A stretch of DNA of 64,000 nt from Clostridia bacterium UC5.1-1C12 (GTDB taxonomy: Bacteria; Bacillota_I; Bacilli_A; Erysipelotrichales; Erysipelotrichaceae): the NCBI GenBank assembly GCA_001305055.1, contig BBZX01000001.1, positions 186,001-250,000 of the forward strand. The letters run 5' to 3'. The notes below the pieces were generated by a model, which worked only from the letters and a program-made list of their open reading frames with translations, had not been told where the DNA came from and did not search any database. Below are positions 7,946 through 17,720 of this stretch, one piece after another. The translations under genes were made by a program, and so were the position numbers. How positions within the stretch are numbered: the first letter of the stretch is position 1; each line of letters opens with the position of its first letter.

Positions 7946-8652
7946 TGGGTCTTCCCCTTTTCATAATAGATACCGTCAAAGTCTTCAAAGGTAACGGATT
8001 TATAACCATTTTCATCCTTTTCATAGATAATCATGTCAAAATGTTCATCGGTATGCATAAATACTGTATTGCCGTTTTTAGTTACAATCTCGGTGAAATC
8101 CTCTTCATTCTGATCATGATTCAATCGTGTATCAAAAATAAAGCTTGATTCTTTCTTTATCTTCCAATATAACTCGCCATAAATTGATTTAACTTCAATA
8201 TAGATGATTTCATCACCGTTTAATGATGCGTTTAATTCAGCAAAAGCATTGGCAATATCGGAAACCACCTCATAACCGTCCGGCAGATCCAAGGAAAGCA
8301 GCATGCCGCTGTAACATTTATAGCCTGCATACGGCACCACGATCCGTTTGATTGGATTATCAGCAAAGGCATCCTTCGCTATCCGCGGTATTTCTGCACG
8401 TTCAAATACAATTTTCTCAATTTTATTTATTTGCGAATGCACGGCTTTCAATTACCTTCATTTTCTTATGAAAAACAACTTTTCTCAGATAATTGCCGGC
8501 AAAGGTTTCCTCACCGATCCGTGTTGCTTTTTCACCTAATTCGATATTCATTAAGCTTTTATTCATAAAATCAGAGCCGCTGATATCCAATAAAAATCAC
8601 TGAAATAAGCAGTCCCATCCTTTAATAAATAATATTTCTTATCAACTGCCAT
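7939..8652 (-). CDS. BspA-type leucine-rich-repeat protein, cytosolic (two apparent frameshifts)
   Basis: Read across two frame breaks (near 8595 and 8435) this encodes about 238 residues beginning MAVDKKYYLLKDGTAYF. It contains three LRR_5 units with the consensus I..xAFxxNxLxxVVF, such as TRIGEETFAGNYLRKVVF. The C-terminal 100 residues are a separate beta-rich acidic domain (FDTRLNHDQNEEDF and so on) that I do not recognise. There is no signal peptide, so unlike BspA it should be intracellular. The start at 8652 has an AAGGGTGTGAT RBS and an extended -10 promoter (TGGTATAAT, 8675-8680) upstream. Confidence 0.72.
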
Positions 8653-8708
8653 TTAGATCACACCCTTCTTTCATATTATACCATTTTTTATATGACGAAT
8701 GATGAAAA

Positions 8709-9005
8709 TTATTTTCTTGATAATGGTTTAAGTGTTACCGGTACAAAAACATAAAGAATCAGATATTTAGCCGGTATAAAGCCAGCAATCATGATAATCA
8801 GAATAATATATGGGTTATTGATATAATTCACTAATTCCAAAGTAATAGAGCTTAAGACAAGGCAATAGATAATCATAAGCGCGATACTTTTTATCGTATT
8901 CAGTTTAACCTCATAAACCCTGCCGCAGTTTGGGCATTTAACTTGTTTATCTGTCATTTTAACTTTCATTTTATTTTTGCATTGAGGACATTGCATCAGC
9001 ATCAC
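8709..9005 (-). CDS. Zinc-ribbon membrane protein of unknown function
   Basis: A 95-98-residue protein with an N-terminal four-cysteine zinc ribbon (CPQCKNK ... KCPNCGRVYEV), then two hydrophobic segments near residues 43-60 and 65-85. Several starts are possible (GTG 9005, ATG 9002, ATG 8996). The last has GGGTGAT at a reasonable distance and places the ribbon at the very N-terminus, as usual for MJ0042-like proteins. The function is unknown. Confidence 0.75.
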   Translation of the reverse strand: MMLMQCPQCKNKMKVKMTDKQVKCPNCGRVYEVKLNTIKSIALMIIYCLVLSSITLELVNYINNPYIILIIMIAGFIPAKYLILYVFVPVTLKPLSRK

Positions 9006-9065
9006 CCGCTTTCTATTTAATTGTTACTTGAATTTAAGTGAGTTAGCAACAGGACACAGTTTCAA

Positions 9066-9113
9066 GTACAAAAAAGCTGTAATTTTCAGAGGAACTCTTA
9101 CTTGTTACAGCTT
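9066..9113 (-). terminator. Terminator of the tRNA cluster
   Basis: Minus-strand stem AAGCTGTAA / TTACAGCTT (arms 9074-9082 and 9105-9113) with an inner AGAG/CTCT helix, followed by T6, downstream of the last tRNA. Confidence 0.85.
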
Positions 9114-9125
9114 CTGTCTATCAAA

Positions 9126-9210
9126 TGGTGGGGCCGGGGGGACTTGAACCCACGGGATTGCTCCCAACGGATTTTAAGTCCGTTGCGTCTGCCTATTTCG
9201 CCACGGCCCC
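9126..9210 (-). tRNA. tRNA-Leu (anticodon UAA), copy nearest the terminator
   Basis: An 85-nt class II tRNA with 7-bp acceptor GGGGCCG/CGGCCCC, anticodon loop CUUAAAA (UAA) and a long variable arm (GGGAGCAAUCCC). The CCA is encoded. The T stem reads GUGGG against CCCCC, one G short of the second copy, probably a homopolymer error. Confidence 0.95.
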
Positions 9211-9213
9211 AAC

Positions 9214-9287
9214 TGGAGGTACCAATCAGATTTGAACTGATGATCACAGAGTTGCAGTCTATTGCCTTACCACTTGGCTATGGTACC
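9214..9287 (-). tRNA. tRNA-Cys (anticodon GCA)
   Basis: A 74-nt tRNA with acceptor GGUACCA/UGGUACC, anticodon loop CUGCAAC (GCA), discriminator U as expected for tRNA-Cys, and encoded CCA. It lies between the two tRNA-Leu copies on the same transcript. Confidence 0.96.
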
Positions 9288-9314
9288 ATACCTATTTATT
9301 TGTTTTACAATGAA

Positions 9315-9400
9315 TGGTGGGGCCGGGGGGACTTGAACCCCACGGGATTGCTCCCAACGGATTTTAAGTCCGTTGCGTCTGCCTATTTCGCCACGGCCCC
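9315..9400 (-). tRNA. tRNA-Leu (anticodon UAA), promoter-proximal copy
   Basis: An 86-nt class II tRNA, identical to the copy at 9126-9210 except for one extra G in the 5' side of the T stem (GGGG versus GGG). Encoded CCA. Even this copy leaves one unpaired position in the T stem, so the true gene may have five G. Confidence 0.95.
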
Positions 9401-9421
9401 AAAACTTTTCATTGCTCGTCT

Positions 9422-9450
9422 ATTATATTAAATTTAATCAGAAAATGCAA
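9422..9450 (-). promoter_or_regulatory. tRNA cluster promoter
   Basis: TTGCAT (9445-9450), exactly 17 bp, perfect TATAAT (9422-9427); the start point falls about 15 nt before the first tRNA-Leu. Confidence 0.75.
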
Positions 9451-9471
9451 CAGCTTTTCACACTTTTTTAG

Positions 9472-9504
9472 AAAAAAAGAGCAAAAACATTTCTGTCTCT
9501 GCTC
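9472..9504 (-). terminator. Terminator of the pot operon
   Basis: 9-bp stem with G-U pairs (9479-9487 with 9496-9504), 8-nt loop, then seven T on the minus strand, just after potD. Confidence 0.85.
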
Positions 9505-9523
9505 CCCTTTTATCTATCCGGTT

Positions 9524-10595
9524 TTATTGAGCCTTTACTTTAAGCCATAATTCAGCCAGTTTGCTGACCATTTCCGCATTATAAACAAAGACTTCGTCTT
9601 TAGCATAGCCAACCCGCGGCAAATAGGCTTCATTGTCTTCATATAAACCGCCTGGCGCTGTCATATCATCTAATACTTCCTGATTGCTTGATGCATAGCC
9701 AACTTCCTCAGAATTGCCGTATGATGCATCATAAGTCAGCACATAGTTGATAAATTCATTAGCTAATTTAGGATTCTTGGCATTCGCTGGAATAACCATG
9801 CCGTCAGACCAGATATTTGTTCCCTCATTCGGCTGGAAATAACGCATATCTTCATTTTCAGAAAGAATATAAGCAGCATCGCCTGAATAAACAACCGCAA
9901 GATCCTTCATGCCGTTAACCATGTTGTCAATAACCTCATCAGTAACATAAGCCGGATCCATTGTATTGTTGATCTGTGACAGCCAATCATAAGCAGCCTG
10001 AATTTCAGCATCATCAGAGCTGTTCATTGAATAGCCCAGATTTTTAAGGGCGATCATAAATGAATCGCGTTCTGAATCATACATATAAATGCGGCCCTTG
10101 TAATCAGTATCCTGAAGGATGGCATAACCCTCTTTTTCTACTTTTTCACTTGGCACATTGCTGAATTGTATACGATACCTACACTGCCCCAGAAATAAGG
10201 CGCGGAATACGTATTATCTGGATCATAGGGCAGGTTTTTAACACCTTCAGCCAGGTTCGCAAGATTAGGAATCATTGATTTATCAAGTTCCTGAAGCATG
10301 TTTTCTTTAACCAGACGTTCAATCATGTAATCTGAAGGAACCAGTACATCATATGAATCACCGGCCTGTAACTTAGTATACATTTCTTCATTGGAATTAA
10401 AGTATTCTACAACTACCTTTACACCAAACTCTCTTTCGAAATCAGGAATTAAATCTTCACCCATATAGGCACCCCAGTTATAGAGCTTTAATGTATCTGA
10501 ACCATATTTTCAACAGCATCGCTGGAGCCATTGGAAGAGGAACAGCCGCTTAACAGCAGCATTGTGCTTATCAGTACAGCAAGTGTTTTTTTCAT
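9524..10595 (-). CDS. potD: Spermidine/putrescine-binding lipoprotein PotD (two apparent frameshifts)
   Basis: Substrate-binding lipoprotein of the polyamine importer, about 357 residues. The signal peptide MKKTLAVLISTMLLLSGC carries the lipobox cysteine at about residue 18. The mature part starts DTLKLYNWGAYMGEDLIPDF, typical of PotD, and includes PSDYMIERL and GSVGIVYN. The frame breaks near 10497 and 10168, the latter where TTT is read as TT; the shifted frames join smoothly. The ATG overlaps the potC stop (ATGA). Preference for spermidine or putrescine cannot be assigned. Confidence 0.93.
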
Positions 10596-11387
10596 ATTCT
10601 CTTTTTCTCCTTTTTATCTTTTAAAAGTGGTACAACATTGGCCAAAATCAGTCCAATGGTAATAATAACGATAATAATTGTCGATAAGGCATTAATGGAT
10701 GGATTGATGCGTTTTGACATTGTCCATACCAGTGTTGAAATATTGTTGACACCGTTGCCGGTAACGAAATAAGAAATAACAAAGTCATCAAATGACATCG
10801 TAAAAGCAATTAACGCACCTGAAACGATCCCCGGCATAATCTGCGGCACGATGACCTTCGTCAATGCCTGCCATGGCGTAGCACCCAGATCCATCGCCGC
10901 TTCCGTAAGGTTTGGATCAAGTTCTCAGCTTGGGCGTGACGCTTAGTATTACATAAGGAATACAGAACATAATATGCGCCAGCAGCAAAGTGACAAAGCC
11001 TTTTTCAATCCCTTTGATTGATGCAAAAAGCATCAGCAGGCCAACTGCGGTAACGATTTCCGGATTCATAATCGGCAAATTGTTAATCTGTTCGACAAGA
11101 TTCTGTACGATCCTTTTTGATTTAGATAAACCAATCGCGGTAATCGTGCCGACAACGGTAGATACAACGGTGGCAATGATCGCGATGATAAAGGTATACC
11201 AGATGGCTTCCATCATCGTGCGGTCAGCAAACATTTTTTCATACCAGCGCAATGAGAAGCCGCTGAAATGAGTCAATGATTTAGTTTCATTAAATGAAAA
11301 GAAAATCGTATAAATAATCGGCAGATAAAAGAATATCAGCATTAAAACTATATAAATATTGAAAATAGGCTGTTTCTTTTTCTTCAT
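10592..11387 (-). CDS. potC: Polyamine ABC transporter permease PotC (one apparent frameshift)
   Basis: Inner-membrane permease of about 265 residues with six predicted helices. The EAA loop that docks with PotA is visible as EAAMDLGATPWQALTKVIVP. The N-terminal half ends in VTPKLR near 10917 and the frame shifts before LDPNLTEAAMDLGA, so a small indel lies at about 10915. It overlaps potB (TAATG) and potD (ATGA), giving strict coupling. Confidence 0.92.
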
Positions 11388-12225
11388 TAGATACGCCCCC
11401 TTCCATTAGACGGGTCTTTATCTACTTTCTTAGTCAGATACATTAAGAACATAATGATGACCGCTAAAATCAAAGACAGCGCAGAACCGGCATTCCAATC
11501 GCCGGATTTCAAGAACAAGGTTTCAATAATATTTCCGACATTGAGAATTTACCGCCGCCGATCAATGACGTAATGGTAAAGGTAGATACCGCCGGTAAAA
11601 ATACTAAGGTAATGCCGCTGACCACACCCGGCAAAGATAAAGGCAGGGTGATTTTTCTAAATGCCTGAATCGGTGTTGCCCCTAAATCACTGGCAGCTTC
11701 CAGATAGCTTTTATCCATTTTAGTCAGTGATGTATAAATCTGCAGAATCATAAACGGAATAAAGTTATAAATCATGACAAAGACAACCGCTGCCTCAGTA
11801 TGAATCATTTTTATTGGTCCGATGCCGATTAGACCCAGCAAAGTATTAAACAAGCCGTCATCCTGAAGCATCCCCATCCACGCATACGTTCTTACCAGCA
11901 TATTGATCCACATCGGCAAGGTAATCAGCAGTACCAAAAGAGTCTGCGTTTTTTCATTGCAGCGTGAGATCGCATATGCCGCCGGATAGCCAAGCAGGAT
12001 ACAAAAGAAAGTCGTAACCACGGCAATCCGCATTGAACGGATCAGCACATCGATATAGATTGGCTCCACAAAGAATTTAGCAAAATTATCCAAGGTAAAA
12101 TTTAAAGTTACAACACTGTTCCCTTCCTTGGTAATTCCATACATAAAGATAAACAGCATCGGGATAACGATCATGACCGACATCCATACAATGTATGGAA
12201 TCGTCATCTTTCTAAACTGCTTCAT
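11387..12225 (-). CDS. potB: Polyamine ABC transporter permease PotB (one apparent frameshift near the end)
   Basis: Permease of about 280 residues with six helices and the EAA loop EAASDLGATPIQAFRKITLP (about residues 180-199). After GGGKFSMSE the frame breaks near 11525. The continuing frame gives NVGNIIETLFLKSGDWN and a last helix, ending in a TAA that overlaps the potC ATG. RBS GGGAG lies about 10 nt before the start, only 3 nt after the potA stop. Confidence 0.92.
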
Positions 12226-12228
12226 GGC

Positions 12229-13804
12229 TTAATAGCTCCCTGACTTACTCATGATATGAATATCTTCAGGCTCAAACTTAAGACCGACAACACTGTCAAC
12301 TTCTGCATAATCTGTCGTATCAACCTTATATTCATAACCACTTGTTTTAAAGGTCACATAATAAGTTCCCGGCACGATCGTTTCCGGATCAAAATCATAA
12401 TCAACGGTCGTAATTTCTACTTTAATATCTTCATCAAGATCCCATGCCTGTGCGTTTGCCCAGATTTTTAAATCAGTTTCTAAAGCAACACTGTCCTGAA
12501 TCTCATCTACTTTTTAAAGAAATTTTCAGCGAAGATCTCTTCACCGTATTCTTTAGATACTACGCGGTTTTGATCTTTAACAATCATATTGACAGTAACC
12601 GAAGTACCGTTTGAGGTTGAGAAAGTAACCGGATAAGTTCCTTTTTCAGGTTTAATATCATATTCAACCTTACTGATTGAGATTGATTCTTCCTCATCAT
12701 CCATACTCCATGCCTGCGCGTCAGCACGGGCAATGATTTCCGCATCCGTCAATTCCTTTACGTCCTCAACGTCCAGATAGAAGACATTGGCACTCATTTT
12801 TTCACGGGCTGATTCATTGATTACCGGACGATCATCCGATACATGCATCTGTACAGTAATACTGGTACCTGATTTAGTTTCAACGATAATTTCATAATGC
12901 ACGCCCTTAAACAAAACTGATTTTACGATACCGCGCAGCTTGCCTTGGCTTTTAGGTACAATATCTAAATCTTCAGGGCGAATTACAACATCGACTTTTT
13001 CATTAGGTTTAAAGCCGAAATCCACACAGGTAAACTTCTTATCTTCAAACATAACTTCATAATCTTTCGTCATAATGCCGTCTACAATATTACTTTCACC
13101 AATGAAGTTTGCGACATATTCATTAATCGGTTCGTTGTAAATATCTTCCGGTGTACCTACCTGCTGAATTTCACCGTCTTTCATAACCACGATTTATCTG
13201 ACATAGTCAGCGCTTCTTCCTGATCATGAGTAACAAAGATAAAAGTAATCCCTACTTCTTGCTGGATTTTCTTTAATTCATGCTGCATTTCCTTGCGCAG
13301 CTTTAAATCCAAAGCGCCCAGCGGTTCATCCAAAAGCAAAACCTTAGGTTCATTGACTAAAGCGCGGGCAATCGCAACACGCTGCTGCTGACCGCCGGAC
13401 ATTTCAGTAACTGAACGTTTTGCATATTCCTCAAGATTCACCAGCTTCAGCATACGGTTAACCTTTTGTTCAATTAAGTCTTTAGCTTCTTTCTTTATTT
13501 TTAAGCCAAAAGCCACATTGTCATAAACATTCATATGTGGAAATAAAGCGTATTTCTGGAATACGGTGTTGATTTCCCTTTTATATGCAGGCAGCTTGCT
13601 GATTTCTTCACCATCAAACATGACCTGACCTTCAGTCTGTTCCAAAAATCCGCCGAGAATACGCAGCAGTGTTGTTTTACCGCAGCCGCTCGGTCCTAGC
13701 AGAGTAACAAACTCATTTTCATAAATATCCAGATTTATCCCTTTCAGCACTAGCTGACCATCGAATTCTTTTACGATGTTTTTAAATTGAATCAGTGGTT
13801 TCAT
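12229..13804 (-). CDS. potA: Polyamine ABC transporter ATPase PotA with C-terminal Ig-like repeats (two apparent frameshifts)
   Basis: ATPase of about 525 residues, against roughly 350-370 in usual PotA. The ABC domain is canonical: Walker [11 protein letters not shown]-loop, signature MSGGQQQR, Walker [13 protein letters not shown] and switch His in THD. A TOBE region follows ([11 protein letters not shown]). From about residue 340 come two related segments with QAW...[14 protein letters not shown] and QAW...[14 protein letters not shown] signatures, resembling bacterial surface Ig-like repeats. The protein then closes with a TOBE-like [13 protein letters not shown]. Frame breaks near 13195 and 12511 are A-run deletions. 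It is the first transport gene of the operon, 15 nt after its regulator. Confidence 0.9.
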
Positions 13805-13819
13805 TGCTGCTCCTTTCCA

Positions 13820-14353
13820 CTAAAACAGAGGCGGTGTGGTAATCCACAGCACCTTGGCAACAGCCTGACTTTCATTTTTTAAATAATGGCTGTTGGTTCC
13901 GTTAATATAAAAAGTTTCCCCTTTTCTAACTGTAAATTCACTTTCACCGTCAACCAGAACGATCCGGCCGCTCAGCACATAACCAAACTCTTCCCCATCA
14001 TGGGGATCGATAACCTGTGAGATGCCGTTTACTTCAAGTTCAAGGAGGATGGGCTCCATTTCATTCTTTTGGGCATTAGGCACGATCCAATGAACAGTGC
14101 TGCCCTCACGCTCATCAACAAAATAATCGTCCTTGGTAAAGACGCACTTCTCATCCTTATCCTCTTGAAAGAAACTAGCCAAAGTTGTTCCCAGCGCCTC
14201 CAAAATATCCTCTAAGGTGGCAATGGAAGGCGATGTCAGATTTCGTTCAACCTGTGACAGAAATCCCTTGGTCAGCTCACTTCTTGAAGCCAGCTCTTCC
14301 AGCGTTAAACTATTTTTAATACGCAGCTGCTTCAGCTTATGTCCGATATCCAC
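13820..14353 (-). CDS. XRE-family regulator with cupin domain (PuuR-like), probable polyamine regulator
   Basis: About 177 residues: helix-turn-helix at residues 3-58 (LTLEELASRSELTKGFLSQVER) and a C-terminal cupin (DGEEFGYVLSGRIVLV ... GETFYINGTNSHY) that would bind a small effector. This is the PuuR/SutR architecture. GTG at 14353 is chosen because GGAGGG lies 5 nt upstream; the longer in-frame TTG at 14377 would put that RBS inside the gene. Being first in the pot operon, it most likely senses polyamines and controls its own promoter (inference). Confidence 0.88.
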   Translation of the reverse strand: MDIGHKLKQLRIKNSLTLEELASRSELTKGFLSQVERNLTSPSIATLEDILEALGTTLASFFQEDKDEKCVFTKDDYFVDEREGSTVHWIVPNAQKNEMEPILLELEVNGISQVIDPHDGEEFGYVLSGRIVLVDGESEFTVRKGETFYINGTNSHYLKNESQAVAKVLWITTPPLF

Positions 14354-14413
14354 CAAATCCCTCCTTTTGTTTAGCAATAGTAAACTTAATGTTTTTCATT
14401 TTCAAACAATACT

Positions 14414-14441
14414 ATTATACCCAATTCGTTTTGAAATGCAA
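14414..14441 (-). promoter_or_regulatory. pot operon promoter
   Basis: TTGCAT (14436-14441), 16 bp, TATAAT (14414-14419). It lies about 60 nt before the regulator start. Confidence 0.7.
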
Positions 14442-14446
14442 TACTA

Positions 14447-14481
14447 ATTAAACAAAAGTTTTATTTATTAAACAAAAGTTT
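14447..14481. repeat. Two perfect 15-bp direct repeats, candidate operator
   Basis: ATTAAACAAAAGTTT occurs at 14447-14461 and again at 14467-14481, exactly 20 bp apart (two helical turns), beginning 6 bp upstream of the pot -35 box. A core half in the opposite orientation (TTTTGTTTA) overlaps the regulator RBS. Spacing and position suit cooperative binding by the XRE-cupin protein. Confidence 0.6.
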
Positions 14482-14488
14482 CAGACAA

Positions 14489-14514
14489 AGAAAAAAGACT
14501 GCCGAAGCAGTCTT
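14489..14514 (-). terminator. Terminator of the MacB-like operon
   Basis: Perfect 8-bp stem AAGACTGC / GCAGTCTT with a stable TTCG loop and T-rich tail on the minus strand, a few bases after the permease stop. Confidence 0.88.
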
Positions 14515-14518
14515 CTGT

Positions 14519-15847
14519 TTAGTCCTGTTTAATTGCAGATAATGCTGAAATACTTACCGCACGATTGGCAGGATAAATACCTGAAATCAGCCCTACTAGT
14601 GTAGAAAACAATAATGCTCCGGCAACCAGCCACCAAGGTATGATGGAGGTAGAACCTATTCCGCCCTGTAAAGCACCATAAATATTATCCGTCGCTGCAC
14701 CGCCACCGCCAAAGGTATTGATCAAATAGGATACGCCATAGCTGACACCGACACCCAGCAATCCGCCTAAGAAGCCAATCGTTCCGGCTTCCATTAAGAA
14801 GACTGTGCGGATGTCACTGATGAAACAGCCCAACACCTTCATAACGCCAATCTCCCGTGTACGTTCATAAATGGACATCATCATCGTATTCATAATCCCT
14901 AAAGCTGCAACCAGTAAAGAGATAGCACCTAACGAACCCAGCATCAGCTGATCCTTCTGCGCCTTCTCCTGCATCGGTTTACGAATTGTTTCCATAGAAT
15001 TTGTTGTATAGCCCATGCTTTGAATCATTTCTTCGACAGCCGCAACATTATTCATATCATCAACCTTGACTGTCACACTGTCATAACTCTTTTTAGCATC
15101 CTTATTCACTTGAATATTGTTTAATTTGTTGTATTCAGATTCCATTTTTTTAAGGAAATCAACATCAACAAATATTGCCCAGCCAGAAGAAGGATTTTTA
15201 CTCCAGTCTGCGACCAAGGTTCCGCCGTAAACAACATCATGCTCCTTCGGTTTCTTTTTATCATTCGTATCTTTAATAACAAACTTCATTTTATCATTTT
15301 TCACATCGACATAAGGGTCCTTGCCGGTTCCTTCATAGACACGATTATTGCTTGATTTCTTTGTGTTATAAAAATCATAAGCTGACGACTCACTGAAGTA
15401 AACCGTACCCTCTTTAGCCCCTTCCACACCGGGAAATGAGCCATCAGAAAGCTGATAGCCTAAAGCCTCCAGATCTTTTAAAGAAACACCATAGATCATA
15501 CTGTCATAAGCATATTTACCACTTGTAATGCTGATGCCTCCCCAAACGCTTAATTGATAAGCAGGAGTTAACGCAACTACATGATCAAGCTCACGAAATT
15601 CTTCCAGTTTTTTATCATCCAGCGGATCGATATCTGGCGAAATACCATAAGCATTGACATTAATGATTGTCAAATCACCCATCTGTGACAATGCTTCCTC
15701 CTGAGCCTTCTGCATACCGACCCCCAGCGATACAGTGATAATGATTGCACATGTTCCTACAACAACACCTACGGTCGTCAGTAATGTTCTAACCTTTCTT
15801 TTATAAAGATTAGAAAAACACATGATAATCTTATCCTTAATACTCAT
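14519..15847 (-). CDS. MacB/FtsX-type ABC transporter permease
   Basis: A 442-residue permease with four membrane segments: one N-terminal (about residues 20-45), a large extracytoplasmic MacB-PCD-like domain, and three C-terminal helices around LGSLGAISLLVAALGIMNTM and the end. It carries the FtsX signature MMSIYERTREIGVMKVLGC. Members use ATP hydrolysis for mechanical work or export of lipids, lipoproteins or peptides rather than import. It follows the ATPase and a large anchored protein in one operon. The substrate is unknown. Confidence 0.88.
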   Translation of the reverse strand: MSIKDKIIMCFSNLYKRKVRTLLTTVGVVVGTCAIIITVSLGVGMQKAQEEALSQMGDLTIINVNAYGISPDIDPLDDKKLEEFRELDHVVALTPAYQLSVWGGISITSGKYAYDSMIYGVSLKDLEALGYQLSDGSFPGVEGAKEGTVYFSESSAYDFYNTKKSSNNRVYEGTGKDPYVDVKNDKMKFVIKDTNDKKKPKEHDVVYGGTLVADWSKNPSSGWAIFVDVDFLKKMESEYNKLNNIQVNKDAKKSYDSVTVKVDDMNNVAAVEEMIQSMGYTTNSMETIRKPMQEKAQKDQLMLGSLGAISLLVAALGIMNTMMMSIYERTREIGVMKVLGCFISDIRTVFLMEAGTIGFLGGLLGVGVSYGVSYLINTFGGGGAATDNIYGALQGGIGSTSIIPWWLVAGALLFSTLVGLISGIYPANRAVSISALSAIKQD

Positions 15848-15849
15848 AA

Positions 15850-17720
15850 TTATTCACCATCTTCTGGAAAATCATCATAAGATTCAGCTTCTTGAATTTT
15901 TGATTTTGCGGCTTTCTTCTTTTTAATAACGACAAAGGCAACAGCAGCAATACCGCCAACCACGATAACACCAATCAGAATTTTTCCCCACATCGGCATT
16001 CCTTCCGGTTCCTGAGCGTCGGCGTATCGATACCTGGATCAGGCTCATAATTCATTGCGATTGCATCACTGCTGAATTCTTTTTCAACGATTACAGTCTG
16101 ACCGTTCGCATCCTCATAAGAGAAAACAATTTTCCCTTTTACCGGTCCTTCTTCATTAGCCATTACATTTACTGAATAATAATCACTATTTCCGGATTCT
16201 ACATTGCCAACATACGTTTTGGACTCCATGGCAGTCAAATTTTCACCTTCAATAGATATTTCAAGATTGTTGATGGTTGATTTACCTTTATTCACGTATG
16301 ATACATTCACACTGCTTTCCATGCCTACATACATCGGACCCCATAAATCAACTTCATTTACTTCAAAGCGATCCGACTGTTTTAAAGGAATAGAAATCTG
16401 TTCAGTTGAACTGCCTTCCTGCAATTCCCCCTTCACAACATATTCAAATTCAAAGCGGATCTCAAGACCATATGATTTTGGATCAGCATCAGCTTTAGGC
16501 ATTAGATTGATATTTTGACCAATCGAACCATTTGGAGCAATACTCTTCACAAAGAATGAATTACTGGAGCTTGTCGGTGTAAATGCACCGCCGGTTTTTT
16601 CATCGGCAACACTTTGAATTGTCATTTTTAAATTCTCAATCGTTATATTGCTGCTTGTATTTCTGAATACCATTGATAAATCAAATGGCTGACCGCCGGT
16701 TACAGCTGTACCGCCGTAGTCATAGCTGTCAATGACAATTTTTGGTTTTCCGTTTAAAGCTGCTTCTGAACCGTCACTAGATTTAGATATAAAGGCGAAA
16801 ATTTTAGAAGTGAGCGGTGTGTCAATTCCATCAGCGGTCACCGTAAGCTCAAGCATCTGTGAATTTTTATCGATATTCTTGCTGGCAATCATCGGGAAGG
16901 TTAATGTCTTTGTTGAATTAGCAGGTAATTCAGGCAGATACATCGTATCGATTGCATTGTTCATCATAATCGTTTCCGTGGTTAAATTGCCGATATTTAC
17001 ATTGACATTCTTAACCGCGCCGTTTGATGGATTATTTAATTCTACAGTTAAATTAAAGGCTTCACCGGCTTTGATATTCTGACGGTCAAAACTGTAATTG
17101 GTGATTTTCAAACGATTGGCCGGATTGCTGTCAGTGCCGTTGATTTTGATATAGGCATTGACCGTTTCAGTTATCGGATTAGAATTACCAGAATATTTAT
17201 AAGTAATTTTAATCGGAACGGTAACCGTACCGCTTTTCGCATCAGAGCTTGCGGAAATACTGGCCTTTAAGATCGCCACTTTTCCTTCAAAGCGCTTATC
17301 GTCCTTTTGTGTTTTCACATCGAAAGACTGAATGTCATTTGCTTCATAAAAATACAGCCCGTCAGGTAAGGTGATCTGTGCCTGTTCATAGTTGGTAGCT
17401 GTCTTCTTAGTCGCATAGACAATTGGAAATTCAATTACCTTGGATTCACCGGCATTGATCGTCGGCGTATCATAGCCTGGATATAATTTAAAAATATTGC
17501 CATAGATCGGTGTCTCCGGGTCAGGTGTAGAAGGTACTTCGACTTCTTTATAACAATACCACTTTCCATCATCATCTTGCCTTAAATCTGATCCATTAGG
17601 GCATGTTGGCTTAGGATCGGTATCAACCGCCTTCACATTCATTCCCGGCACCATGCTCCCCATCATCATCAAGGACAGCATCGCCGCAGCACTCTTTAAT
17701 AGAATTTTATTTTTCCTCAT
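15850..17720 (-). CDS. Secreted COG1361-like repeat protein with C-terminal membrane anchor (one apparent frameshift)
   Basis: About 625 residues. A signal peptide (ILLKSAAAMLSLMMMGSM) is followed by a short Cys-containing segment (PTCPNG...WYCYKE). Several CARDB/DUF11-like beta domains follow (for example AGEAFNLTVELNNPSNG and GGQPFDLSMVFRNTS). The frame breaks near 16010; past it comes a transmembrane helix (ILIGVIVVGGIAAVAFVV) and a Lys-rich tail. Start 17720 has AGAGGG 8 nt upstream. It sits between ATPase and permease and may replace MacA as extracytoplasmic partner in a monoderm (inference). Confidence 0.82.

Noticed and set aside
9102..9431. Plus-strand reading frame of 109 codons
   Set aside because: It runs antisense through three tRNA genes; an artefact of GC-rich tRNA sequence.
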